Assembly: GCA_947642745.1 (NCBI GenBank)
Contig: CANRTU010000002.1
Location: forward strand, 1 to 64,000
Origin: an uncultured Eubacterium sp.
GTDB lineage: Bacteria; Bacillota; Clostridia; Lachnospirales; Lachnospiraceae
Length of the DNA stretch: 64,000 bases
Reading direction: 5' to 3'
Each line of letters opens with the position of its first letter. Within the stretch, counting starts at the first letter, position 1. A program made the position numbers and the translations under genes. The notes under the pieces are model-generated. The model saw nothing but the letters and a program-made list of their open reading frames with translations, did no database searches and had not been told where the DNA came from. This document shows, piece after piece, positions 55,132 to 63,673 of this stretch.

Positions 55132-56796
55132 ATGGAAAAAAAATGGTGGCATGACAAAATAGCGTATCAGATCTATCCAAAAAGCTTCTGCGATTCCAAT
55201 GGAGACGGCATCGGGGATATTCCAGGCATTATTTCCAAACTGGATTATCTGCATGATCTGGGTGTTGATATTATCTGGCTCTCTCCATGCTATGCGTCCC
55301 CGCTGGCGGATGAAGGTTATGATATTTCGGATTACTATGCCATTGATCCCCGTTTTGGAACAATGGAAGATATGGACCGCCTGATTCTGGAGACAAAGAA
55401 ACGGAATATGTACCTGCTGATGGATCTGGTAGTCAATCACTGTTCTGATGAACATGAATGGTTTCAAAAAGCCTGTGAGGACCCGGAAGGCCCTTATGGA
55501 AACTTTTTCTATCTCCGGGATAAAAAGGATGACCGCCTGCCTACAAACTGGCGTTCTTATTTTGGCGGTCCGGTATGGGACGACCTTCCAGGCACCGGAA
55601 AACAGTATCTGCATGTATTTCATAAAAAACAGCCGGATCTGAACTGGGAAAATCCGGCGCTGCGGGAGGAAATATATAAAAATATAAACTGGTGGCTGGA
55701 TAAAGGGCTGGGCGGTTTTCGCATTGACGCCATAATAAATATCAAAAAAGCGCTCCCTTTCAGAGACTATACGCCAGACCGGGCGGACGGGCTGTGCTCT
55801 GTAAACGCCATGTTAAAAGAAGCGGATGGCATCGGTGAATTTCTGGGAGAAATGAGAGACCGTACATTCAAAAAATACGATGCCTTTTCTGTCGGAGAAG
55901 TCTTTAACGAAAAACCAGAAGAAATACCGGATTTTATCGGCCAGAACGGCTATTTCTCCAGTATGTTTGATTTCAATGCGGCCATGGCCGGCAGCAGTGA
56001 AAAAGGCTGGTACGACGCAGCCATGGTAACGCCGGAAGATTATAAACGCTGCTGTTTCGAATCACAGGCAAAAACGGGAGATACCGGATTTTTATCCAAT
56101 ATTATTGAAAACCACGACGAACCAAGAGGCGTGAGCCGTTATATTCCACAGGGCGACTGTTGTCCGGAAAGCAAAAAAATGCTGGCTGCCCTTAGTTTTA
56201 TGCTGCGGGGTATACCGTTTATCTACCAGGGGCAGGAAATCGGCATGGAAAACAAACCTTTTACTTCCATGGATGAGGTGGACGACATTTCCACGCTGGA
56301 CGAATACCAGGTAGCCCTGGATGCCGGCCTCTCCCCGGAAGAAGCTTTAAAAGCCGTTGCCAGACTCAGCCGGGACAACGCCAGAACACCCATGCAGTGG
56401 TCCGATAAACTAAATGCAGGTTTTACAACCGGGACTCCCTGGATGAAAGTAAATCCAAATTATAAACAGATAAATGCCGAAGCCCAGATGAATGATCCGG
56501 GATCAGTCTTAAGTTTTTATAAACAACTGGCGGCGCTGCGTAAACATCCGGATTATACACAGACAATTGTCTATGGCTCCCTGGAGCCGGTATGGGAAAA
56601 CCAGCGCAATCTGATGGCTTATTACCGTAAAGGAGACAAGACACTGCTGGTCATTGGTAATTTCCAGAAAGAAGAACAGCAGGTGACACTTCCTGACGGA
56701 TACCAGAATGTACTGTTAAATAATTATGACACAATCAGAATCCGGGACAACTGTATCAGCCTTTATGGCTACCAGATACTGATTCTTAATATCTGA
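55132..56796 (+). CDS. GH13 alpha-glucosidase (oligo-1,6-glucosidase type)
   Basis: This 554-residue cytoplasmic enzyme has the four GH13 regions: DLVVNHCSDEH, GFRIDAII with the nucleophile Asp, VGEVFNE with the acid/base Glu, and IIENHDEPRGVSRY with the third acidic residue. SNGDGIGDIPGI near the start and ARTPMQWS match the oligo-1,6-glucosidase/alpha-glucosidase group (MalL-like), which cuts isomaltose-type or other short alpha-glucosides. Exact specificity is not clear. ATG 55132 follows TTGGAG; the TTG of the track is not needed. No sugar transporter is adjacent. Confidence 0.92.
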   Translation: MEKKWWHDKIAYQIYPKSFCDSNGDGIGDIPGIISKLDYLHDLGVDIIWLSPCYASPLADEGYDISDYYAIDPRFGTMEDMDRLILETKKRNMYLLMDLVVNHCSDEHEWFQKACEDPEGPYGNFFYLRDKKDDRLPTNWRSYFGGPVWDDLPGTGKQYLHVFHKKQPDLNWENPALREEIYKNINWWLDKGLGGFRIDAIINIKKALPFRDYTPDRADGLCSVNAMLKEADGIGEFLGEMRDRTFKKYDAFSVGEVFNEKPEEIPDFIGQNGYFSSMFDFNAAMAGSSEKGWYDAAMVTPEDYKRCCFESQAKTGDTGFLSNIIENHDEPRGVSRYIPQGDCCPESKKMLAALSFMLRGIPFIYQGQEIGMENKPFTSMDEVDDISTLDEYQVALDAGLSPEEALKAVARLSRDNARTPMQWSDKLNAGFTTGTPWMKVNPNYKQINAEAQMNDPGSVLSFYKQLAALRKHPDYTQTIVYGSLEPVWENQRNLMAYYRKGDKTLLVIGNFQKEEQQVTLPDGYQNVLLNNYDTIRIRDNCISLYGYQILILNI

Positions 56797-56818
56797 CAAA
56801 CGATATAACAAACGCATG

Positions 56819-56857
56819 GAAAATGCCGGCTGTCTGTCAGACAAAACCGGCATTTTC
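56819..56857 (+). terminator. Terminator of the glucosidase gene
   Basis: GAAAATGCCGG and CCGGCATTTTC are perfect 11-bp arms (56819-56829 and 56847-56857) ending in the T-run. It can also serve the histidine kinase gene from the other side. Confidence 0.75.
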
Positions 56858-57014
56858 ATTTCCAGAGCATATTTCTCTGACATAAACTTTCCTGACAGGG
56901 TCAGAGGGTCTTTTACACTCCGTTCCGGTCGCTGTAAGCGCCTGGCGGCCTCCTGGAAAAAGAACGTCCCGCAAAGTAAAAACCCGCTGCTTCCATCTGT
57001 TTTTATATACAGAC

Positions 57015-58337
57015 TCAGAATACAGGCAGTCCCTGTTCCAGGGCGCATACTGGCAGCAGCAGCATAAAGGTGCTTCCCTCTCCCGGTACGCTGTCTACTG
57101 TCACCGTGCCCCCATGTTTCTGCGCTATTTTCATGGTCAGCGGAAGTCCCAGTCCGAATCCTTCTGAATTTCTGGATTTATCTGCTTTATAAAACCGCTT
57201 GAATATATGTTCCATGTCTTCTTCACGGATACCCTCCCCATAATCTCTTACCGAAACAAAAACCATCTCCTGCGTCGTACCGGTAGCTACTTCAATGACG
57301 CTTCCTGCCGGACTGTATTTCAGGGCATTGGTTAAAAGATTCTGCACACCGATCATAATCAGTCCGATATCCCCCACCGTACGGGCTTCTGCCAGTTCCA
57401 GCCGCAGACTGAGTGTATCGTTTGCCTTCTGCTGCATATCCTCACAGACAGACTGTACGATTTCCGGCAGGTCAATCTCTTCCCGTTGTATCTGGCGGCG
57501 GTGGGAATCCAGCCTGGAAAGCTCCAGCAGTCTGGATATAATCATGTTTATTTTGCCGGAATGGCGGTCAATGACTTCAAAAGCCTCCTGGTAGTCTTCC
57601 ATACTTTCTGATTTTGCACGGGCATACTGGCACTCCGCTGTAATGACCGCCACCGGTGTACGCAGTTCATGGGCCACATCTGACGTAAACTGTTCCTGCT
57701 GGCAGAACATCTCCTCCAGACGGTCCAGCATACGGTTATTTGCCTGCGTCAGTACCATCAGTTCATAGATTCTGCCATGATACTCCATCCGTTTGGACAT
57801 ATTCGTATCCATCCCGATCTTACCGGCTAACCGGCACATACCCTTTAAAGAATTGGATATGCGTCTGGCAAACACAATGCCGGACAGTATGGCGGCGCCG
57901 GATACGAGCAGGATACTCAGACACGCCAGATATTCCAGCGTACGATAACGGCTGTAAATATCAGATTTACGCACAATGCCCCGCACGCAGACCGTACGAT
58001 TATTATCCAGCCGCTTGCGGATATCCCGGATAAAAAAGGTTTCCCACCCCTGTGTCACTTCCTGAAACTCCCGGCCGCCGATACTGATATCTGTAGGACA
58101 CCCCTTCGGATACTCTCCGGCCAGTACCTCCCCGGTAGAACAGTTAAGCACCAGAAAATAAATTTCCTCCTCCTGCCATACAAAAGCAATCTGGTCTTCT
58201 TCATCCACATACATGCTTTTTGAATTTTTATATAATTTATGTTCCAGATTTTGCCTGATATCATAACTGACCGCTACATTCGCCAGAATATGTACAAACA
58301 CCAGCATGGTCACTGCCATCATGGACAGTGCGGCCAA
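57015..58337 (-). CDS. Sensor histidine kinase
   Basis: This kinase of about 440 residues has an N-terminal membrane helix, an extracytoplasmic sensor of about 120 residues, a second helix (LACLSILLVSGAAILSGIVFA), a HAMP-like linker, HisKA with the H-box FTSDVAHELRTPVAV, and HATPase_c with N-box NLLTNALKYSP and G boxes DYGEGIREED and GFGLGLPLTMKIAQKHGG. It pairs with the response regulator upstream, whose 3' end it nearly abuts. The start is uncertain: 58337 is a TTG inside the first helix. The frame is open further upstream (VKQLSISRYILLLLL) but without ATG, GTG or TTG in a good place after the AGAAGGG site. Confidence 0.88.
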   Translation of the reverse strand: MAALSMMAVTMLVFVHILANVAVSYDIRQNLEHKLYKNSKSMYVDEEDQIAFVWQEEEIYFLVLNCSTGEVLAGEYPKGCPTDISIGGREFQEVTQGWETFFIRDIRKRLDNNRTVCVRGIVRKSDIYSRYRTLEYLACLSILLVSGAAILSGIVFARRISNSLKGMCRLAGKIGMDTNMSKRMEYHGRIYELMVLTQANNRMLDRLEEMFCQQEQFTSDVAHELRTPVAVITAECQYARAKSESMEDYQEAFEVIDRHSGKINMIISRLLELSRLDSHRRQIQREEIDLPEIVQSVCEDMQQKANDTLSLRLELAEARTVGDIGLIMIGVQNLLTNALKYSPAGSVIEVATGTTQEMVFVSVRDYGEGIREEDMEHIFKRFYKADKSRNSEGFGLGLPLTMKIAQKHGGTVTVDSVPGEGSTFMLLLPVCALEQGLPVF

Positions 58338-58375
58338 AAGCAGAAGCAGAATGTAGCGGCTGATGGATAGCTGTT

Positions 58376-59050
58376 TTACCCTTCTGCCCTTAATACGTAT
58401 CCCACCCCTCTGATTGTCTGAATCATTTTAAATGTAAACGGATCGTCTATTTTTTTTCTCAGATAACGGATATAGACGTCTATAACATTGGAATAGCTGT
58501 CATGATCCAGATCCCATATGTTAGCTTCAATCTGTTCCCTTGATACGACGATGTTCTGATTGCGTATGAGATAAAGCAGAATAGAAAACTCTTTTGGCGA
58601 TAAATAAATCTCCTGTTCTTTGCGTTTTACAATATGCTCATTACAGTCCACCATCAGATCCCCGCAGCGGTAAATATTTTCCCGGACGCCGGCTTTTTTA
58701 CGGGTCATGGCCCTTACCCTCGCAGACAGCTCCTGAAAAACAAATGGTTTAACCATATAATCATCGGCGCCGATATCCAGTCCTTCCACAATATCATCCA
58801 CCCGGCTGCGGGCGGTAAGAAATAAGACCGGCGTCTGTACCCCTCTGCTTCTGGCCTTTTTCAATACTTCAAATCCGTCTGTCCTGGGCAGCATCACATC
58901 CAGGATTACCCCGTCATATTCTTCCATCTGTAAATAATCATAGGCGCTTTCACCATCAAAACAGGTATCCACCAGATACCCTTCCGATTCAAGTTCCCTG
59001 GTAATGATACGGTTTAAGTCCTTTTCATCTTCTACGACCAGTATCTTCAT
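58376..59050 (-). CDS. OmpR-family response regulator
   Basis: This 224-residue protein has a receiver domain (MKILVVEDEKDLNRII; phosphorylated Asp in GVILDVMLPRTDGFEVL; Lys in GADDYMVKPF) and a winged-helix DNA-binding domain (LSPKEFSILLYLIRNQNIVVSREQI, VDVYIRYLRKKID). ATG 59050 follows AAAAGGAGAC; the 52-residue extension in the track is rejected. It forms a two-component system with the kinase immediately downstream. Target genes are not evident; the glucosidase and pckA are its neighbours. Confidence 0.95.
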   Translation of the reverse strand: MKILVVEDEKDLNRIITRELESEGYLVDTCFDGESAYDYLQMEEYDGVILDVMLPRTDGFEVLKKARSRGVQTPVLFLTARSRVDDIVEGLDIGADDYMVKPFVFQELSARVRAMTRKKAGVRENIYRCGDLMVDCNEHIVKRKEQEIYLSPKEFSILLYLIRNQNIVVSREQIEANIWDLDHDSYSNVIDVYIRYLRKKIDDPFTFKMIQTIRGVGYVLRAEG

Positions 59051-59184
59051 GATATGTCTCCTTTTCCTGTTTCCAGAATATCTCCTTTTCCAGTATTCTC
59101 CAAAAATATACAACAGAATAATTAAAACTGCATGAAAAGTCTGGTACTGGCTCATATCAGACAGACCGGACACAATTTCCTGTA

Positions 59185-59227
59185 CAGTATGCATAAAATC
59201 CCGCAAAGCGGGATTTTATGCATACTG
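59185..59227. other. Perfect 20-bp hairpin
   Basis: CAGTATGCATAAAATCCCGC and its exact reverse complement flank AAA (59205-59207). It is the leftmost hairpin of the repeat cluster between the response regulator and pckA genes. Confidence 0.8.
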
Positions 59228-59451
59228 CGGGCTGCCTCTGGCAGCATTTTCCTCTCCGACGCAGGGCGATCCTCCCGGAGGGTTTTTATCTTACAGGACG
59301 CTCTTTCCTATAAGATTAAAAAGTATCCGGCACAGCCGGATACTCCGCCTGCTGCGGGCTGCCTCTGGCAGCATTTTCCTCTCCGACGCAGGGCGATCCT
59401 CCCGGAAGGTTTTTAATCTTACAGGACGCTCTTTCCTATAAGATTAAAAAG
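59225..59451 (-). repeat. Two direct copies of the dispersed repeat, each beside a terminator hairpin
   Basis: Copies at 59225-59323 and 59352-59451 are about 98 percent identical over 99 bp, with one substitution and one indel seen. On the minus strand each begins right after a different hairpin with TTTTTAATCTTATAGGAAAG, and runs through GGATCGCC and a GCTGCCAGAGGCAGC stem. Related copies are at 48.6 kb and, in part, at 10.9 kb. Confidence 0.9.
59319..59343 (-). terminator. Second terminator in series downstream of pckA
   Basis: Stem AGTATCCGGC/GCCGGATACT with T-run on the minus strand. It is identical except in the loop to the terminator at 10.92 kb. Confidence 0.75.
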
Positions 59452-59479
59452 GACAACGGCCATATATCCGCCGTTGTCC
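59446..59479 (-). terminator. First terminator downstream of pckA
   Basis: GGACAACGGC/GCCGTTGTCC stem (59451-59460 and 59470-59479) followed on the minus strand by TTTTTAATC. It lies about 160 bp past the pckA stop. Confidence 0.8.
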
Positions 59480-59636
59480 TCCATATTTTATAGCAGGCAA
59501 TATTTATTAAGATTTATCCATATATACTGCCGCATCTGCCAGAAAAAGCTGCATGGCGCAGATCTGGCGCCGTTCTTTCAGAGGTTCGTATCGCCTGTAT
59601 CACCGGGAAACGATGCTTTTGCGGCCGCTTACGGAT

Positions 59637-61343
59637 TTAGAGCGTATTTGCTTCATCCACTACTTTCTGGATGGCAGCTGCCGCGTCTGCCGGAAGCTTG
59701 TTATAGCCGCCTTCTTTTGTATCCAGTTCTTTGACATTGTTCAGACGGTCAGTCATACGTGCTTTCATCTGAGCCACATAGTCTTTGTCATTTAAATCCG
59801 GAACGAAGCCTTCCCATTCCAGAATCTCAATGTCTTCAAACGGTCCCCACTGTTTGAAATCCGCTTTCTTCTCTACAATAGCTTCCAGAATGCCAAGCGT
59901 ATCTTTTGGCTGTACTTTTTTGCCCATAAAATCACCGGTATTGATAATGTAGCAGTCTACGTTCTTTTCTTCTACCAGTTTTTTAAATTTCTCATAGTCA
60001 TTCACCAGCGGATAAGTACGGAACGGATTTGCGTACGGCTCAATTACCAGTGCGTTCGGATCCACGCCAGGAGCAAGCCTTTCCGCTGTGGAACGTTTTG
60101 TAGCAAGTGTGGCTCCCATTACAGATGCCAGGGAAGCGCCTTTTAATTTTACAACCGGCGGCAGCGTCTGGTCTTTCATGATCCAGAAAATAGCGTTTAC
60201 CGGACTGTCGATTTTGTCTACCCTGTTTGGAGACCATAATTTGGATTTGATGGCACGTCCGTTTCCGTTACGGATATCTTCCGTTACAAGCACAATCTTT
60301 CCTTCATCATCCAGTGTAGCGGAACAGTTCTGGGCTGTTAATAAGAACTTGTTGTCCTCACAGGCAGTCGGATAATCTGCGGTCTTGTCAAAATAAGTCG
60401 GCTCCAGGGCAATGGAGGCACATGTGTCTGTATTAATAATAAACGCATCGTCGTGCAGCACTTTGATAGAAGGATATTTATCATTGTGTTTTGCGTGGGT
60501 CAGTGTGGATTTGCCGGATCCGGATAAACCAAATACAGCTGCCACATATTTGGAACCATCGTCCAGTGTATATTCTTTCTGTCCGCCATGGCAGGACGCA
60601 TAACCATTACGGTTGGCAATTGCCCAGGCCAGGGTCAGGGTACCTTTTTTGTGTTCGCCAAAATATCTCATACCAAGGATAGCCGCACAGTTTGTCTCTG
60701 TATTAAAATAGCACAGGCATTTACCGTCGCATACATCTGTCTGGTCTGTACCCTTCCACTGCGGATCAGAGAAAATATATACATCCGGCTCGCTGCCATT
60801 TCCTACCGGCAGGGACTGGCCGTACATCTTTGTATACGTATCGTTCATATACTGGAAGTTCAGCATCCAGTTATACAGAATGTTTTCTTCTCCCTGTGGA
60901 ATCAGCAGATGCGCCTTCACCATAAATTCCGGATCAAGTCCGATATATACCTGGGCATGGTACATCTTTTTCCAGCGTGAATCATAAACCGCATCCATCA
61001 GAATCTTGTCCAGTTTCGCACAATCCGTACCCTCTTTACCTGTAATTCTTCTGGCAGCAGCATAACGTCCTGTAATTGAACCGTCATTAAATAATAATAC
61101 TTTTGCTTCCGGCTCCAGTCCGATTTCTTCCGCTTTATAGACCGGCATATCTGTGACAACTGTTCCCGGAGAATTTTTAGCCAGTTCATAAGCTTCCCGC
61201 AGCGTGTTTACTTTTACCACATTATTGCCATAGAAAGGCGCTTCTATGATCGCACGGGTATTGGTAACCGGAGACGCCGCTTTTGGAAACCCGACTTTGT
61301 CTGGTCCGATCTCAGTTCTTGCATAAAATGCTTTTGTTGACAT
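59637..61343 (-). CDS. pckA: Phosphoenolpyruvate carboxykinase (ATP)
   Basis: This 568-residue enzyme has the kinase-1a P-loop GLSGSGKSTLTHAKHND, the metal and oxaloacetate segment VLHDDAFIINTDTC, and the adenine-side region FRTYPLVNDY of ATP-type PEPCK. It interconverts oxaloacetate and PEP; in anaerobes it often runs toward oxaloacetate to save ATP from PEP. It is longer than the E. coli enzyme (540) and has an N-terminus typical of clostridial forms. ATG 61343 follows GAAGGAGGAAC. A consensus promoter precedes it, and two terminators in series follow. Confidence 0.95.
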   Translation of the reverse strand: MSTKAFYARTEIGPDKVGFPKAASPVTNTRAIIEAPFYGNNVVKVNTLREAYELAKNSPGTVVTDMPVYKAEEIGLEPEAKVLLFNDGSITGRYAAARRITGKEGTDCAKLDKILMDAVYDSRWKKMYHAQVYIGLDPEFMVKAHLLIPQGEENILYNWMLNFQYMNDTYTKMYGQSLPVGNGSEPDVYIFSDPQWKGTDQTDVCDGKCLCYFNTETNCAAILGMRYFGEHKKGTLTLAWAIANRNGYASCHGGQKEYTLDDGSKYVAAVFGLSGSGKSTLTHAKHNDKYPSIKVLHDDAFIINTDTCASIALEPTYFDKTADYPTACEDNKFLLTAQNCSATLDDEGKIVLVTEDIRNGNGRAIKSKLWSPNRVDKIDSPVNAIFWIMKDQTLPPVVKLKGASLASVMGATLATKRSTAERLAPGVDPNALVIEPYANPFRTYPLVNDYEKFKKLVEEKNVDCYIINTGDFMGKKVQPKDTLGILEAIVEKKADFKQWGPFEDIEILEWEGFVPDLNDKDYVAQMKARMTDRLNNVKELDTKEGGYNKLPADAAAAIQKVVDEANTL

Positions 61344-61426
61344 GAATAGTTCCTCCTTCAAAAAAATAAATACTATTTTAATAAATTTCCATTATAAATC
61401 ATGATGGAAAATGAGTAACTAAAAAT

Positions 61427-61454
61427 ACTATACACTATGTTATTTTTTTGTCAA
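61427..61454 (-). promoter_or_regulatory. pckA promoter
   Basis: TTGACA (61449-61454) and TATAGT (61427-61432) with 16-bp spacing. Just upstream is GTAAATGTTTAC, a short palindrome, and in the leader TTTCCAT/ATGGAAA form a small stem. Confidence 0.75.
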
Positions 61455-61487
61455 TAAAATATTGTAAACATTTACCTGAAAATTATT

Positions 61488-61940
61488 TCAGATGTGACCC
61501 GGCGACCCTGCCTGCCCGGATTCTTCTGCCAGATCCTCCCTGGAAAATGCAAAAGGCAGCAGTTCATGCAGATACAGACACTTGTAATCCTGCTCATTTT
61601 TTGCAAGTATCACTATAAATTCATATGGATCGCAAAATTCCATCAGAACCTGCCGGCAGACGCCGCAGGGTGAAAGATATTCCTGTCCCTTTCCCGCAAT
61701 GGCGACAGCCTCAAAATCCCGTTTTCCTTCTGATACCGCTTTAAACAGCGCCGTGCGCTCCGCACAGTTTGAGGGCGAATACGCAGCGTTTTCCACATTG
61801 CAGCCGGTATAAATGGTACCGTCTTTACATAACAGCGCCGCCCCTACCTGAAAATGGGAATACGGCGCATAAGCGTATGATCCTGCTTCATATGCTTTGC
61901 ATATCAGTTCTGGTATGTACCTGTTTTTATCTTCCTTCAT
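61488..61940 (-). CDS. cdd: Cytidine deaminase
   Basis: This 150-residue zinc enzyme has the motif CNVENAAYSPSNCAERTALFKA, with the catalytic Glu in CAE, and the second zinc site SPCGVCRQVLMEF. The N-terminal AYAPYSHFQVGAALL is typical of tetrameric Cdd. It deaminates cytidine and deoxycytidine in pyrimidine salvage. The C-terminal tail (REDLAEESGQAGSPGHI) is slightly longer than usual. In Bacillus cdd follows ybeY and dgkA; here it is in front of pckA. Confidence 0.95.
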   Translation of the reverse strand: MKEDKNRYIPELICKAYEAGSYAYAPYSHFQVGAALLCKDGTIYTGCNVENAAYSPSNCAERTALFKAVSEGKRDFEAVAIAGKGQEYLSPCGVCRQVLMEFCDPYEFIVILAKNEQDYKCLYLHELLPFAFSREDLAEESGQAGSPGHI

Positions 61941-61999
61941 AGAATACCTTCTTTCTTTTCATATTTTAATATATAAACAGTAAAAAAGCTATCCTGTAT

Positions 62000-62089
62000 T
62001 TCATTAAAATTTTGTGAATAACCGCTGGCAGAATGCGGTCAGGGGCACTGTCCGCACGCCCGGCATATTCATTAAGATTTTATGAATAA
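62000..62089 (+). promoter_or_regulatory. Paired 22-bp sites upstream of gltA
   Basis: TTCATTAAAATTTTGTGAATAA (62000-62021) and TTCATTAAGATTTTATGAATAA (62068-62089) differ at two positions and are 68 bp apart. Each contains TTCA(T)-N9-(A)TGAA symmetry. They lie 87-176 bp before the gltA start, as expected for a regulator that binds two sites. Confidence 0.55.
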
Positions 62090-62175
62090 TGTTAAAAGTT
62101 ATTGAATATTTGCTTTTTTTCTTGTTTTCCGCTTTTATCCTATGGTAAGATATGGGGCAGACAGGAGGTATGTTA

Positions 62176-63552
62176 ATGATAGAAAATGAATATTCCAAAA
62201 TCACGCCTGAGATTCAAAGTCTCGCTGATCTAAGCAGCAGGCACTTCGCCATCGACCCATCCCTGTATTCCAGATACGATGTAAAACGTGGACTGCGTGA
62301 CGTCAATGGTAAAGGTGTACTGGTAGGCCTGACTGAGATTTCTGAGGTATGTGCTACCAAAAGAGACGGCGACCAGATCATTCCAGCCGACGGTGAACTG
62401 TATTACCGTGGTTACAATGTAAAGGACATTATTGCCGGAATTCCGCCGGAAAGCCATTTCGGATTTGAAGAAAGCGCTTTTCTGCTGATCTTCGGAAAGC
62501 TTCCCACACAGGAGGAATTAAAGACATTTACCAGTCAGCTCTCCCATTACCGCACCCTGCCAACGAGTTTTGTACGTGATATAATTATGAAAGCTCCCAG
62601 CCAGGATATGATGAATACACTTGCCAGAAGTGTTCTTACGCTATATTCTTATGATAACAAGGCAGATGATATCTCCATTCCTAACGTACTCCGTCAGTGT
62701 ATGCAGATGATCAGTCTGTTTCCATTACTTTCCGTTTATGGTTACCAGGCCTACCGTCATTATCATGATGGTGACAGTTTATTTATCCACAAACCGCTGC
62801 CAGAATTATCCACGGCGGAAACCATTCTGCATATACTGCGCCCGGACAGCAAATATACGCCTCTGGAAGCAAGATTGTTAGACATCGCCCTGATTCTTCA
62901 TATGGAGCACGGCGGCGGTAACAACTCTACGTTCACAACCCACCTGGTATCTTCTTCCGGAACCGATACATATTCGGTCATCGCGGCTTCCATCGGTTCT
63001 TTGAAAGGTCCAAAACATGGCGGCGCCAATATCAAAGTCGTTAAAATGGTGGAAGATATTAAAGCGCACCTGACAGACTGGACCGACGAAGACGCCATGC
63101 GCACTTACCTGAAGGCTATTCTGAATAAAGAAGCCTTTGACCGGGCAGGTCTTATTTATGGTATGGGACATGCTGTCTATTCCCTTTCTGACCCACGTGC
63201 CAGAATTTTCCGTACCTATGTGGAACGGCTGGCCATTGAAAAAGGATTCCAGGAAGAATATGCCCTCTACTCCCTGATCGAACGGCTGGCGCCGCAGGTC
63301 ATTGCTGACGAACGTAAAATTTACAAAGGCGTCAGCCCGAATGTAGACTTTTTCAGCGGTTTTGTATACCGTATGCTGGACCTTCCACTGGAATTATATA
63401 CGCCTATTTTCGCAATTGCCAGAATTGCCGGCTGGAGCGCCCACCGGCTGGAAGAAATTTCCTATAACGGCAAAATCATGCGTCCGGCCTATATGAGTGT
63501 ATCCAGCCGCAGAGAATACCTCCCGGTGGACAAACGCACACCGGAACTGTAG
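62176..63552 (+). CDS. gltA: Citrate synthase
   Basis: This 458-residue protein carries the citrate synthase active site: the His of MEHGGGNNSTFTTH, GPKHGGANIKVV, and the C-terminal YGMGHAVYSLSDPRA with the second catalytic His, followed by the Asp in SPNVDFFSGFVY. The N-terminal 40 residues are extended compared with short Gram-positive enzymes. ATG 62176 stands 7 bases after AGGAGG; the ATGs at 62152 and 62170 are misplaced relative to it. Together with icd it would make 2-oxoglutarate. Confidence 0.95.
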   Translation: MIENEYSKITPEIQSLADLSSRHFAIDPSLYSRYDVKRGLRDVNGKGVLVGLTEISEVCATKRDGDQIIPADGELYYRGYNVKDIIAGIPPESHFGFEESAFLLIFGKLPTQEELKTFTSQLSHYRTLPTSFVRDIIMKAPSQDMMNTLARSVLTLYSYDNKADDISIPNVLRQCMQMISLFPLLSVYGYQAYRHYHDGDSLFIHKPLPELSTAETILHILRPDSKYTPLEARLLDIALILHMEHGGGNNSTFTTHLVSSSGTDTYSVIAASIGSLKGPKHGGANIKVVKMVEDIKAHLTDWTDEDAMRTYLKAILNKEAFDRAGLIYGMGHAVYSLSDPRARIFRTYVERLAIEKGFQEEYALYSLIERLAPQVIADERKIYKGVSPNVDFFSGFVYRMLDLPLELYTPIFAIARIAGWSAHRLEEISYNGKIMRPAYMSVSSRREYLPVDKRTPEL

Positions 63553-63565
63553 GACGCATTTACCG

Positions 63566-63591
63566 GGGTTATTTCTATAACAGAATAACCC
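63566..63591 (+). terminator. Possible terminator of gltA
   Basis: GGGTTATT (63566-63573) and AATAACCC (63584-63591) form a stem 14 bp after the gltA stop. There is no T-run, so support is weak. Confidence 0.4.
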
Positions 63592-63673
63592 TGCCTGTAC
63601 CGGATGGGGAAACATACGCCGCACTTTTCATAAACCACACATGGAAGACGGCATCCTCCCGGCATCCGGCAGG

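Noticed and set aside
59225-59451. Insertion sequence or integron attC-like array
   Set aside because: The repeats contain no transposase or integrase frame and the hairpins lack attC core sites.
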